Made by a program: the position numbers and the translations under genes. DNA of 11,937 bases. Source: Xanthomarina sp035306705 (GTDB lineage: Bacteria; Bacteroidota; Bacteroidia; Flavobacteriales; Flavobacteriaceae). Of this stretch, positions 1 through 6,066 are shown piece by piece. The notes beneath the pieces are model-generated. The model was not told the DNA's origin and did no database searches. It saw nothing but the letters and a program-made list of their open reading frames with translations. The stretch spans positions 1-11,937 of the forward strand of contig NZ_DATGNO010000099.1 in NCBI RefSeq assembly GCF_035306705.1, written 5' to 3'. Position 1 is the stretch's first letter; the number at the start of each line of letters is the position of its first letter.

Positions 1-1
1 A

Positions 2-361
2 GATATCTCACATCCAAATTTTGACCATCATATAGATTCTGTGAATAAAATATTGGATGAAATTGGCAGCTCCAACAAACCCGTTATTATGGTGTTTAAT
101 AAAATTGACGCCTACAAACCAGAACCTTTTGATGAAACTGATCTAGAAATTGAAAGAACAGAAGCGAATTATAGCTTAGAGGAATGGAAAAGAACGTGGA
201 TGAGCCGAGTGGGCGATAATGCATTGTTTATTTCTGCTTTAAACAAACAAAATTTAGAAGAATTTAAAAAACGTATTTACAACGAAGTTCGAGAGATCCA
301 TGTAACCCGTTTTCCGTATAATAATTTTCTGTATCCCGATTATAACGACGAGGAAGAATAA
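2..361 (+). CDS. hflX: GTPase HflX, C-terminal 119 residues (5' end outside window)
   Basis: This is the end of HflX, a ribosome-associated GTPase of the Obg-HflX group that splits or rescues stalled ribosomes. The reading frame is open from the left edge, so the GTG at 41 is an internal valine codon and not the start. The fragment begins DISHPNF, a typical HflX segment after the G3 region. It carries the G4 motif NKID (fragment residues 33-36) and a G5-like ISAL (77-80). It then has the short C-terminal extension with RFPYNNFLYPDY that is usual in flavobacterial HflX. The catalytic G1-G3 motifs lie outside the window. The gene converges on the minus-strand suf block. Its last 95 bases plus two following bases are repeated exactly 539 bp downstream. 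Identity as HflX is firm; intactness upstream cannot be judged. Confidence 0.93.
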   Translation, partial: DISHPNFDHHIDSVNKILDEIGSSNKPVIMVFNKIDAYKPEPFDETDLEIERTEANYSLEEWKRTWMSRVGDNALFISALNKQNLEEFKKRIYNEVREIHVTRFPYNNFLYPDYNDEEE

Positions 362-363
362 AA
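267..363 (+). repeat. 97-bp perfect direct repeat, copy A (inside the hflX 3' end)
   Basis: By eye, positions 267-363 match 806-902 base for base, a constant offset of 539. Copy A covers the last 31 codons, the stop codon and two following bases of hflX. The identity ends where the sequence after the stop goes to CC here and to A-rich terminator sequence in copy B. Confidence 0.97.
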
Positions 364-382
364 CCAATGATTATTTTAATTG

Positions 383-416
383 AAGGAACTTTTACATGGT
401 GGAAGTTCCTTTTTTT
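383..416 (+). terminator. Intrinsic terminator after hflX
   Basis: A 9-bp perfect stem, AAGGAACTT (383-391) with AAGTTCCTT (403-411), encloses an 11-nt loop and runs into a T tract (411-416). It lies 21 bp after the hflX stop codon and should end hflX transcription. It differs from the palindromic terminator at 899-926, so the locus has two terminators in series on the plus strand. Confidence 0.8.
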
Positions 417-740
417 ATTTTATAGGTTTTTAGGATACATTTTTTAACAAAACCATTAATTACTATAAAACTAAGGCTATAAATTAAAGTAGGTTCTGTG
501 GGTATCTTACGACTCATTTTTTTAAATAAAGCGACAGCATCTTTTCATAACATAGCTAAGAATTTTTGGATTACATCACCTAAGTAATAAGTGGATGTTA
601 ATTAGCTATATACGTAATGCGTATAGCGTATGTATAGCGTATATATAGCGTATGAAAGCTATGGTAACTAGGTAGAAGAGCTATGTCAACCATATGGTTT
701 CTTTGACTTAGCCCTAATATTTTTAAATACAATAATTAAC
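417..740. other. AT-rich non-coding spacer between the two hflX tails
   Basis: About 320 bp without a convincing gene in any frame. It contains a cluster of 11-bp tandem repeats (621-653), a 12-bp palindrome AACCATATGGTT (688-699), and several scattered AGCTAT words, including AGCTATGGTAAC and AGCTATGTCAAC about 22 bp apart. I see no transposase remnant, no clear terminal inverted repeat and no tRNA. It looks like decayed or foreign intergenic DNA trapped between the duplicated tails. Confidence 0.6.
621..653. repeat. Three tandem 11-bp repeats, GTATAGCGTAT
   Basis: Units are GTATAGCGTAT (621-631), GTATAGCGTAT (632-642) and ATATAGCGTAT (643-653). The third differs from the first two only in its first base. 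The hexamer GCGTAT also occurs once more just upstream, at 619. The 11-bp period is close to one helical turn, so a multimeric protein-binding site is possible, but simple slippage is equally likely. Confidence 0.85.
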
Positions 741-743
741 ACG

Positions 744-900
744 CATGCAGTTGGGAATATTGCGTTGTTAATTTCGGCATGGAACAAAGAAATTTGAACG
801 ATTTTAAAAACGTATTTACAACGAAGTTCGAGAGATCCATGTAACCCGTTTTCCGTATAATAATTTTCTGTATCCCGATTATAACGACGAGGAAGAATAA
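744..900 (+). pseudogene. Decayed hflX 3'-end remnant
   Basis: This stretch aligns with the hflX tail at about 203-361. In the first part (to about 805) it is clearly diverged but still readable as protein: VGN-IALLISAWNKE against VGDNALFISALNKQ in the live gene. It then meets an in-frame TGA, and two single A deletions relative to hflX (near 790 and 806) shift the frame. From 806 onward it is identical to the live gene through the stop. It has no start and no G motifs, so it cannot make a functional protein. The abrupt change from roughly three-quarters identity to full identity points to recombination or gene conversion rather than a simple recent duplication. Confidence 0.8.
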
Positions 901-902
901 AA
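806..902 (+). repeat. 97-bp perfect direct repeat, copy B
   Basis: Exact match to 267-363. Its right end runs directly into the palindromic terminator at 899-926. That suggests copy B carries the ancestral junction between hflX and its terminator, while copy A is followed by different DNA. Confidence 0.97.
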
Positions 903-926
903 AAAGCGCCAATTGGCGCTTTTTTT
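899..926. terminator. Bidirectional intrinsic terminator
   Basis: A perfect 28-nt palindrome: seven A, GCGCC, loop AATT, GGCGC, seven T. The A-rich 5' side and T-rich 3' side make it a terminator on both strands. It closes the hflX side (plus) and the end of the DUF3078 gene 17 bp away (minus), as expected between convergent units. Confidence 0.93.
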
Positions 927-943
927 ATGTATTATAATGTGTA

Positions 944-1900
944 CTAGAAATTATAACTTAAACCAAAGGTGGTATAAACTTGTATAGAGTTATCTACATT
1001 GTCAAAGTTTGGCTGAGGATCCGTGCCTGCAGAGTCCCAATTACCGAAAGCATAATTTAAAGCTTCTTGCTTACTGTCTCTTAAACCAATCTCAAAACCA
1101 AGTCCTATCCCTTTCCAAACGGTATAGCTTAAAGAGTTAATCCAAGTCCAGTTGGATAAGTCGGAATCCTTATAACTCATAAAAGCCGAAAGATTGGTAT
1201 TGAATTTTACACCTCCAAAAGAACGGTTGTAGTTAGCCACTACCTTTGCTCCAAGAGACGATTCGAAAATATCATTATTATCAGCAAATACAAAGTTGTA
1301 GTTTAAAGGATGAACCACCACCACTAAATTTTCTACTGGTGTCCATGTTACCCCAACTCCTAAATCTAAATATCCCGGATTGTTAAAGTTGTTAATAAGG
1401 GTTGTTCTATATTCCCCTAAAGTAGATGCAGCTAGATTTTTAGCTATTTTATAACCAAAAAGTGAAGTCACATCAAAAACATCGCTAGACTCTCTAAAGT
1501 TCTTATTGTCAGTTGGGTCATCTTTATCGTCAAATTTCACCCAACTTAGGTTAATATTGGCTGTATTGTACCAAAAGTACTTTTCTCTATCTAATTTGGC
1601 ATGAGGGTTTGCAGTAATAGTTATACTTCCTGCAGAATTGTTAGGAGATCCTTGAGCATACCAGTTATTAAAATTAGAGAAACTTGCTCCAATAGTACCA
1701 AAGGCACCAAATTTCCATCCAGGGAATTGGTCTATTTGCTTTTGTAAAGCATCTACCTGTCCTTGAAGAGCACTAATAGAATCTTTTTTAGCTGCTTGTT
1801 CAGATTTTAATTCTTCTTTGGTTTGTGCCATTCCTGTTGAGATTGCGCCTACTAAAGCGAGGGTTGTAAGTAGTCTTTTAGTCATCATATGAGTTTTCAT
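944..1900 (-). CDS. DUF3078 family outer-membrane-type protein
   Basis: A 318-residue exported protein of the DUF3078 family, common in Bacteroidota and of unknown function. A Sec signal peptide is visible (about residues 1-25: basic MTKRLL start, hydrophobic core, cleavage near GMA-Q). A short polar coiled-coil-like stretch follows (about 27-58, with SISALQGQVDALQKQ). From about 61 the chain alternates aromatic and polar residues and ends in YNF, consistent with a beta-barrel or beta-rich surface protein at the outer membrane. Start: the ATG at 1900 suits the promoter; in-frame ATGs four and five codons later are alternatives. It is last in the minus-strand series, 70 bp after the DUF2480 gene, with its own strong promoter and followed by the 899-926 terminator. 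No substrate can be inferred. Confidence 0.85.
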   Translation of the reverse strand: MKTHMMTKRLLTTLALVGAISTGMAQTKEELKSEQAAKKDSISALQGQVDALQKQIDQFPGWKFGAFGTIGASFSNFNNWYAQGSPNNSAGSITITANPHAKLDREKYFWYNTANINLSWVKFDDKDDPTDNKNFRESSDVFDVTSLFGYKIAKNLAASTLGEYRTTLINNFNNPGYLDLGVGVTWTPVENLVVVVHPLNYNFVFADNNDIFESSLGAKVVANYNRSFGGVKFNTNLSAFMSYKDSDLSNWTWINSLSYTVWKGIGLGFEIGLRDSKQEALNYAFGNWDSAGTDPQPNFDNVDNSIQVYTTFGLSYNF

Positions 1901-1922
1901 GGATTAAATTTTTAAAAGTCTG

Positions 1923-1953
1923 CAAATATATGGGATACAATAGATTAATCAAA
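1923..1953 (-). promoter_or_regulatory. Bacteroidota sigma-A promoter of the DUF3078 gene
   Basis: On the minus strand the -7 box TATATTTG (1930-1923) is an exact TAnnTTTG match. A -33 box TTTG (1953-1950) lies 19 bp upstream, matching the known Bacteroidota arrangement. Transcription should begin near 1917-1919, leaving a leader of roughly 17-20 nt. The gene is therefore probably expressed independently of the suf genes upstream. Confidence 0.82.
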
Positions 1954-1970
1954 ATTAATTATTTTACTTT

Positions 1971-2489
1971 TTACTTTTTGATTTTTGGTTTCTTATATAA
2001 AGGAACTGAAGAACAAGCTTCGCCGTACATAATGGAAAGAGCTAGAGGTTTTAGCTTTTCTGCTATCATAATATAAGCGTTTCTTGGTACTGGCTTATTA
2101 GAGCAACCTTTTATAATAACAGGTTTGTTTTCAAAATCCTTTAAATCTAAATGATTGATAATGTCTTGGTAGATGGCTGTTTCCAACATATCTAAATTAC
2201 CAATTATGGTTCGTTTAGAAATGGACTCCAATTCTAATACTAGTAACATATAGGCCCATGCAGGAATTATCGCATCAGTGGAGCAGGTTAGGGCTACAAA
2301 TTGATCTTGATGTTGATTCCAGTCGTAATTCTTTACCTGTTCTCTAAAATCTTTTTCCCGTAACACAAAACCTTCAAAAAGCCAATCTTTTATGTCAAAT
2401 AAAACACGTTTTCCATTCGGATAATAATCTTCTAAATCCAAGACTGCTAATTTGCTATTTGCAACTCTATTTAAAATCTCTTCTGCCAT
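1971..2489 (-). CDS. DUF2480 family protein, Cys-rich, of unknown function
   Basis: A 172-residue cytosolic protein with no signal peptide or membrane segment. It matches the DUF2480 family in length and in its hallmark segments: TCSTDAIIPAWAY (about 68-80), IKGCSNKPVPRNAY (about 126-139) and GEACSSVPLYK (about 156-166). Its only three cysteines, C69, C129 and C159, all sit in Cys-Ser pairs inside these segments. From memory, the family is often found close to suf genes in Bacteroidota. Here it starts 19 bp after the ABC exporter stop codon, so they are probably co-transcribed. My inference is a metal-, cluster- or persulfide-handling role; nothing in the sequence proves it. A TATCTTTG box sits only 4 bp before the ATG but lacks a partner -33 box. 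Confidence 0.82.
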   Translation of the reverse strand: MAEEILNRVANSKLAVLDLEDYYPNGKRVLFDIKDWLFEGFVLREKDFREQVKNYDWNQHQDQFVALTCSTDAIIPAWAYMLLVLELESISKRTIIGNLDMLETAIYQDIINHLDLKDFENKPVIIKGCSNKPVPRNAYIMIAEKLKPLALSIMYGEACSSVPLYKKPKIKK

Positions 2490-2508
2490 AACACAAAGAT
2501 AAATGTTT

Positions 2509-4344
2509 TTATTGATAGCCTTCTGCTTGTAGCGAAAACAATTCGGAATATAAGGCTTGGTTGTTTATAAGTTCTTCATGGGTTCCAATTTCTAAAACTT
2601 TACCATGCTCAAGGACTAAAATTCTATCTGCTTGCCTAACGGTACTAAATCTGTGTGAAATTATAATGCTGGTTTTATCTTTGGTTAAACCAATAAAACG
2701 ACCAAAAACCTCACTTTCAGCTCTGGCATCTAATGCAGATGTGGGCTCATCTAAAATCATAACTTCTGCATTTTTCATATAGGCTCTGGCTAGGGCCACT
2801 TTTTGCCATTGACCACCAGATAATTCTTGACCATTAACAAAACGTTTTCCCAACTGTTGATTGTAGCCTTCTTCTAACTCGGCCACAACATCATGAGCTA
2901 AACTTAGTTCTGCTGCTTTTTCAATTTTATCTTGATTGTCTATTTCGTCAATGTTTCCAATGGCTATGTTTTCTCTCACAGTAAATTCATATCTAAAGAA
3001 ATCCTGAAAAATAACACCGAAATACTCTTGATATTTTGCAATGTTAAAACGATTAATATGGATTCCATCTAATAATATTTCGCCAGAAGTAGGTTCGTAA
3101 AAACGTAATAATAATTTTATTAAGGTCGTTTTACCTGCACCATTCTGACCTACAAATGCTAGTTTTTCACCTGCTTTTAGTGTGAAACTAATGCCTTTTA
3201 AAATGTCTTTTTCCGAATTTGGATAGGCAAAATGTACGTCTTTAAACTCAAAGCCTTTTTTAATATGTTTTGGTAGGGGTACATCTTCTTTAGCTTTTGG
3301 AACAATTGAAATGTCTATAAAATCGAAATAATCTTTTAAGTATAAGGCGCTTTCAGCAATACGCGTAAATTTTGAAAAGAAATCTTGCAAATTTCGTGTT
3401 AAACGATTGAATGCTCCAGATAAGAAGGTTAATTCACCTAATGTAATAACGCCAGAAAGGACTCTGTAAATAATAAAAACATAGGCTCCATAATAACTCA
3501 TAGTACCTAATACATTAAACAAAAAACCTAAAGCAGAACGTTTAACAGCTAGCGATTTATTAAGTTGATAATATTCTTCAGAGAGGTTTTTAAATCGATC
3601 TACAACAAAATCGGTCAAGCCAAAAAGTTTGATTTCTTTTGCTGTTTTATCGTTGGCGCCAATAAATCGTAGATAATCTAATTCTCTACGTTCTGAAGTC
3701 CAACTTCTTGCCAACGAATATTGCTGTTGACTAAAACGCACTTCATTTATAAATGAAGGAATAATACTTAGTACCAATAGAATAATTAAATAAGGTTCAA
3801 AGTAAATTAAACCGGCTACAAGAGTGGCAATGGAAATGGTGCTTTGTACCTGCCCCAAAACGTTAGACATAAGTCCAACGCGACCAGAAGTTTGTGTTCT
3901 GGCACGTTCTAATTTATCATAAAACTCAGAATCTTCTAATAAACTAATATTAATTTGATTCGTTTTTTTGATTATGGTTATGGAGGTTGCAATGCTGTAT
4001 TCGTCACCGAGTAATCCATCGGTTAATGAAATGGCCCTACTTATTAAATCGGATAGAATAATTAGGGCAAACTCGGCAGCGACATAGGTCCACAGCAATG
4101 AGTAATCTGGATACTCTAATGAAATTTGTAAAATAATTTCATCAATAATAAGCTTGCCTATCCATAAAATAATAACCGGAAGTAAAGCTCCAATAAGTCT
4201 ACAGAACGCCGATAACAAAAAGAGTCTTTTATTAACTTTCCAAATCTCTTTAAAAAACCTAGGAATGTAAATCAAAGCATTAAACGATGATTTTATGCTT
4301 GTTTTCTTTTCGTCTTTTAAAGAAGCGGGCTGACGTCTTGCCAT
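2509..4344 (-). CDS. ABC exporter, fused membrane and ATPase domains
   Basis: A 611-residue type I ABC half-transporter, expected to act as a dimer in the inner membrane. The N-terminal 345 residues form the membrane domain, with hydrophobic segments near 41-70, 84-104, 170-200 and 275-312. The ATPase domain occupies about 365-611. It has Walker A GQNGAGKTT (399-407), Q-loop Q447 in IFQDFF, signature LSGGQ (508-512), Walker B VMILDEP with catalytic E533, and H-loop H564 in SHRFSTV. All ATP-binding residues are present, so it should be active. The substrate is unknown; lipid, peptide or drug export are all possible. There is no fused peptidase domain or partner half-transporter gene. It follows the DUF59 gene by 12 bp and precedes DUF2480 by 19 bp, which implies one mRNA. 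Confidence 0.92.
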   Translation of the reverse strand: MARRQPASLKDEKKTSIKSSFNALIYIPRFFKEIWKVNKRLFLLSAFCRLIGALLPVIILWIGKLIIDEIILQISLEYPDYSLLWTYVAAEFALIILSDLISRAISLTDGLLGDEYSIATSITIIKKTNQINISLLEDSEFYDKLERARTQTSGRVGLMSNVLGQVQSTISIATLVAGLIYFEPYLIILLVLSIIPSFINEVRFSQQQYSLARSWTSERRELDYLRFIGANDKTAKEIKLFGLTDFVVDRFKNLSEEYYQLNKSLAVKRSALGFLFNVLGTMSYYGAYVFIIYRVLSGVITLGELTFLSGAFNRLTRNLQDFFSKFTRIAESALYLKDYFDFIDISIVPKAKEDVPLPKHIKKGFEFKDVHFAYPNSEKDILKGISFTLKAGEKLAFVGQNGAGKTTLIKLLLRFYEPTSGEILLDGIHINRFNIAKYQEYFGVIFQDFFRYEFTVRENIAIGNIDEIDNQDKIEKAAELSLAHDVVAELEEGYNQQLGKRFVNGQELSGGQWQKVALARAYMKNAEVMILDEPTSALDARAESEVFGRFIGLTKDKTSIIISHRFSTVRQADRILVLEHGKVLEIGTHEELINNQALYSELFSLQAEGYQ

Positions 4345-4356
4345 TTAAAATTTTTG

Positions 4357-4683
4357 TTAAAGCATTCCAAGTTCCAACTTGGCTTCATCACTCATTAAAT
4401 CTTGGTTCCAAGGCGGATCGAAAGTAATTTCTACTTCGGCCGTTTTTACTTCATTTATCGATCTTACTTTTTCCTCAACTTCTAAAGGCAAGGTTTCAGC
4501 AACTGGGCAATTAGGTGTAGTCAGGGTCATTAAGATTTTTACTTCGTAATCTTCATTCACGAAAACATCGTAGATTAAACCCAATTCGTAGATGTCTACA
4601 GGAATCTCTGGATCGTAAATGGTTTTTATAACTTTCACTATTTTTTCGCCTAATGCGTTGGTGTCTATGATTGTTTCGCTCAT
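4357..4683 (-). CDS. SufT-like DUF59 (MIP18 family) Fe-S assembly protein
   Basis: A 108-residue single-domain DUF59/MIP18 protein of the SUF-associated group. The family helps deliver Fe-S clusters to target proteins. Visible hallmarks are YDPEIPVDIYELGLIY (about 23-38), TPNCP with the conserved cysteine C59, and DPPW (89-92). I chose the ATG at 4683 (MSETIID) because the family starts close to this point and the A-rich leader before it is typical. The frame stays open to an ATG at 4737, but the extra 18 residues (rich in K and N) look like leader. It lies 59 bp after sufE and 12 bp before the exporter, in the same transcription unit. The symbol sufT is sometimes used for this family; I leave it blank because orthology is not shown. 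Confidence 0.88.
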   Translation of the reverse strand: MSETIIDTNALGEKIVKVIKTIYDPEIPVDIYELGLIYDVFVNEDYEVKILMTLTTPNCPVAETLPLEVEEKVRSINEVKTAEVEITFDPPWNQDLMSDEAKLELGML

Positions 4684-4742
4684 CTTATTTTTGTTTTTAG
4701 TTAAGTTGTTTCTTTTAAAAAAATCTACAAGTAACAAGTCAA

Positions 4743-5165
4743 CTAGTTTAATTGTGTTTGGTATGCAATGGCATACATTTTTAATTGTTTAATCATACTT
4801 ACCAAACCGTTTGCACGAGTTGGCGATAAATGTTCTTTTAAACCAATTTCATCGATAAAATCGGTGTTAGATTCTATGATATCACTTGGTTTCTGATTGG
4901 AAAATACACGGATTAAAATAGCAATGACGCCTTTGGTAATAATAGCATCGCTATCTGCTGTGAAAACAATTTTGTTGTTTTCTAAATTGGCATGTACCCA
5001 AACTTTACTCTGACACCCTTTTATAAGGTAGTCGTTGGTTTTATATTGCTCATCGATTAAAGGCAAGGTTTTACCTAAATCTATCATGTATTGATAGCGT
5101 TCCTCCCAGTCTTCAAACATGGCAAATTCGTCAATAATATCGTTTTGAATGTCTTGAATCGTCAC
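4743..5165 (-). CDS. sufE: Sulfur acceptor and carrier SufE
   Basis: SufE accepts the persulfide sulfur from SufS and passes it to SufB, and it stimulates SufS activity. The 140-residue protein has the normal family length. The sulfur-carrying cysteine is C51 in IKGCQSKVW, and the C-terminal LSPTRANGL motif is present near 113-121. The start is a GTG at 5165: the encoded MTIQDIQNDI matches the usual N-terminus, and two in-frame TAA codons lie just upstream, so no longer version is possible. The first internal ATG (residue 16) would cut into the domain. It is separated from its partner sufS by a lipoprotein gene and has its own promoter, so expression need not follow sufS. Confidence 0.94.
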   Translation of the reverse strand: MTIQDIQNDIIDEFAMFEDWEERYQYMIDLGKTLPLIDEQYKTNDYLIKGCQSKVWVHANLENNKIVFTADSDAIITKGVIAILIRVFSNQKPSDIIESNTDFIDEIGLKEHLSPTRANGLVSMIKQLKMYAIAYQTQLN

Positions 5166-5181
5166 TTTTTATTATTTTATA

Positions 5182-5213
5182 CAAAAATACAATTTGTATT
5201 ATTCCTAATCAAT
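5182..5213 (-). promoter_or_regulatory. Promoter of the sufE-DUF59-exporter-DUF2480 unit
   Basis: On the minus strand the -7 box TATTTTTG (5189-5182) matches TAnnTTTG exactly. A -33-like ATTG (5213-5210) lies 20 bp upstream. The predicted start is about 5175-5178, giving a very short leader. The promoter fills the 51-bp gap after the META gene and touches that gene's stop region. Confidence 0.65.
5186..5200. promoter_or_regulatory. Putative operator palindrome over the sufE promoter
   Basis: AATACAA-T-TTGTATT is a perfect 7+1+7 inverted repeat that overlaps the upstream half of the -7 box at 5182-5189. The position suits a repressor that responds to iron, redox or Fe-S status. No regulator gene is in the window, and in AT-rich DNA such a palindrome can arise by chance. 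Confidence 0.4.
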
Positions 5214-5216
5214 TTT

Positions 5217-6014
5217 TTACTGTTTTTCGGCCAATCCCAAAAGGGTCGAAACTAAAGATGCAATATACTTATTGGGCTCTCCATTGTCGAACTCAGGGGT
5301 TGAATAGGTTTTACCTTGATAAGTAATTTGAACTCGCGCAATAGCAGCTGCATCTACAAATCTATGTTCCGTTGGTGCTTCTAAAGTTTTTATTTTTTCA
5401 AGATTTAGAGCTTTTACTTCTTTTATTAAATTGTTGATCTCTGTTTGAGAACAGGTTTTAATAGTAGGAGCAGAGCTTCTGTCTTTTTGAATGGACAACT
5501 TGCCATTTTCAAATATATACTTACTAAAAAACCCTCTAGATACTGCAGAATATTCAATGGTGTAATTAGTGTCTTGAGTCATTTTTTCTTCAGGATTTTT
5601 AGAAGCATTTATAAGAACAGCTTCCTTATTGGATAAAATTAAATTTTGGTTTTTAGTAGTAATGGATGTAACATTATTTAATGCAGCTAACATATTTCGC
5701 TCTATGTTGTTGTTAGCCTCCTGACAATGCATTCTAGTTGTAGCTAAAGAACCAAAAGAGATGGAATTTCCATCGAGTTTATAGGTTCCAGTAAATCTAT
5801 TACAACCTAAAAACCCGGATACAGAGTTGGTGTTTTCATCAAACTGTATGGTTAATTCATCTGAAGCATAGTTGTTTTCTCCAATACTAGATACGTAATA
5901 GGTTCCAGAAATTACTTCCATAGCTTCTTTATTCGTTTCCATAGCGGCTACATCCTTTGAATTTCCACAAGACATAAAAGTGAAAATGCTTAATAAAATT
6001 GTAAAATATTTCAT
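5217..6014 (-). CDS. META-domain (HslJ-like) lipoprotein
   Basis: A 265-residue predicted lipoprotein. The signal peptide MKYFTILLSIFTFMSC ends in a lipobox with lipidated C16. A META/HslJ domain follows (about 32-137), with the hallmark GCNRFTGTY (70-78) and TRMHC (93-97); C71 and C97 correspond to the conserved cysteines of the family. The second half (about 150-265) is a separate beta-rich region seen with META domains in Bacteroidota; I cannot name it. META proteins are linked to envelope stress and antibiotic tolerance, but no activity is established. I chose the ATG at 6014 because it gives a clean lipoprotein signal; the frame extends to an ATG at 6062 that would bury it. It sits between sufS (52 bp) and sufE (51 bp), splitting a functional pair. 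Confidence 0.85.
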   Translation of the reverse strand: MKYFTILLSIFTFMSCGNSKDVAAMETNKEAMEVISGTYYVSSIGENNYASDELTIQFDENTNSVSGFLGCNRFTGTYKLDGNSISFGSLATTRMHCQEANNNIERNMLAALNNVTSITTKNQNLILSNKEAVLINASKNPEEKMTQDTNYTIEYSAVSRGFFSKYIFENGKLSIQKDRSSAPTIKTCSQTEINNLIKEVKALNLEKIKTLEAPTEHRFVDAAAIARVQITYQGKTYSTPEFDNGEPNKYIASLVSTLLGLAEKQ

Positions 6015-6066
6015 TTTGCTATTTTTTGTGTTAGGTTTTATAAGATACAAAAACGAAGCCAAAGTA

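Noticed and set aside
41..361. GTG at 41 as the start of a 106-residue gene
   Set aside because: The frame is open to the left edge and the upstream codons read DISHPNF, which is standard HflX sequence. The GTG is an internal valine.
621..653. The 11-bp repeats as a CRISPR remnant
   Set aside because: Units are far too short, directly adjacent without spacers, and no cas gene is nearby.
2494..2501. TATCTTTG as a promoter giving a leaderless DUF2480 mRNA
   Set aside because: It matches TAnnTTTG but lies 4 bp from the ATG, inside a tight gene pair, with no TTTG or TTG box 19-21 bp upstream.
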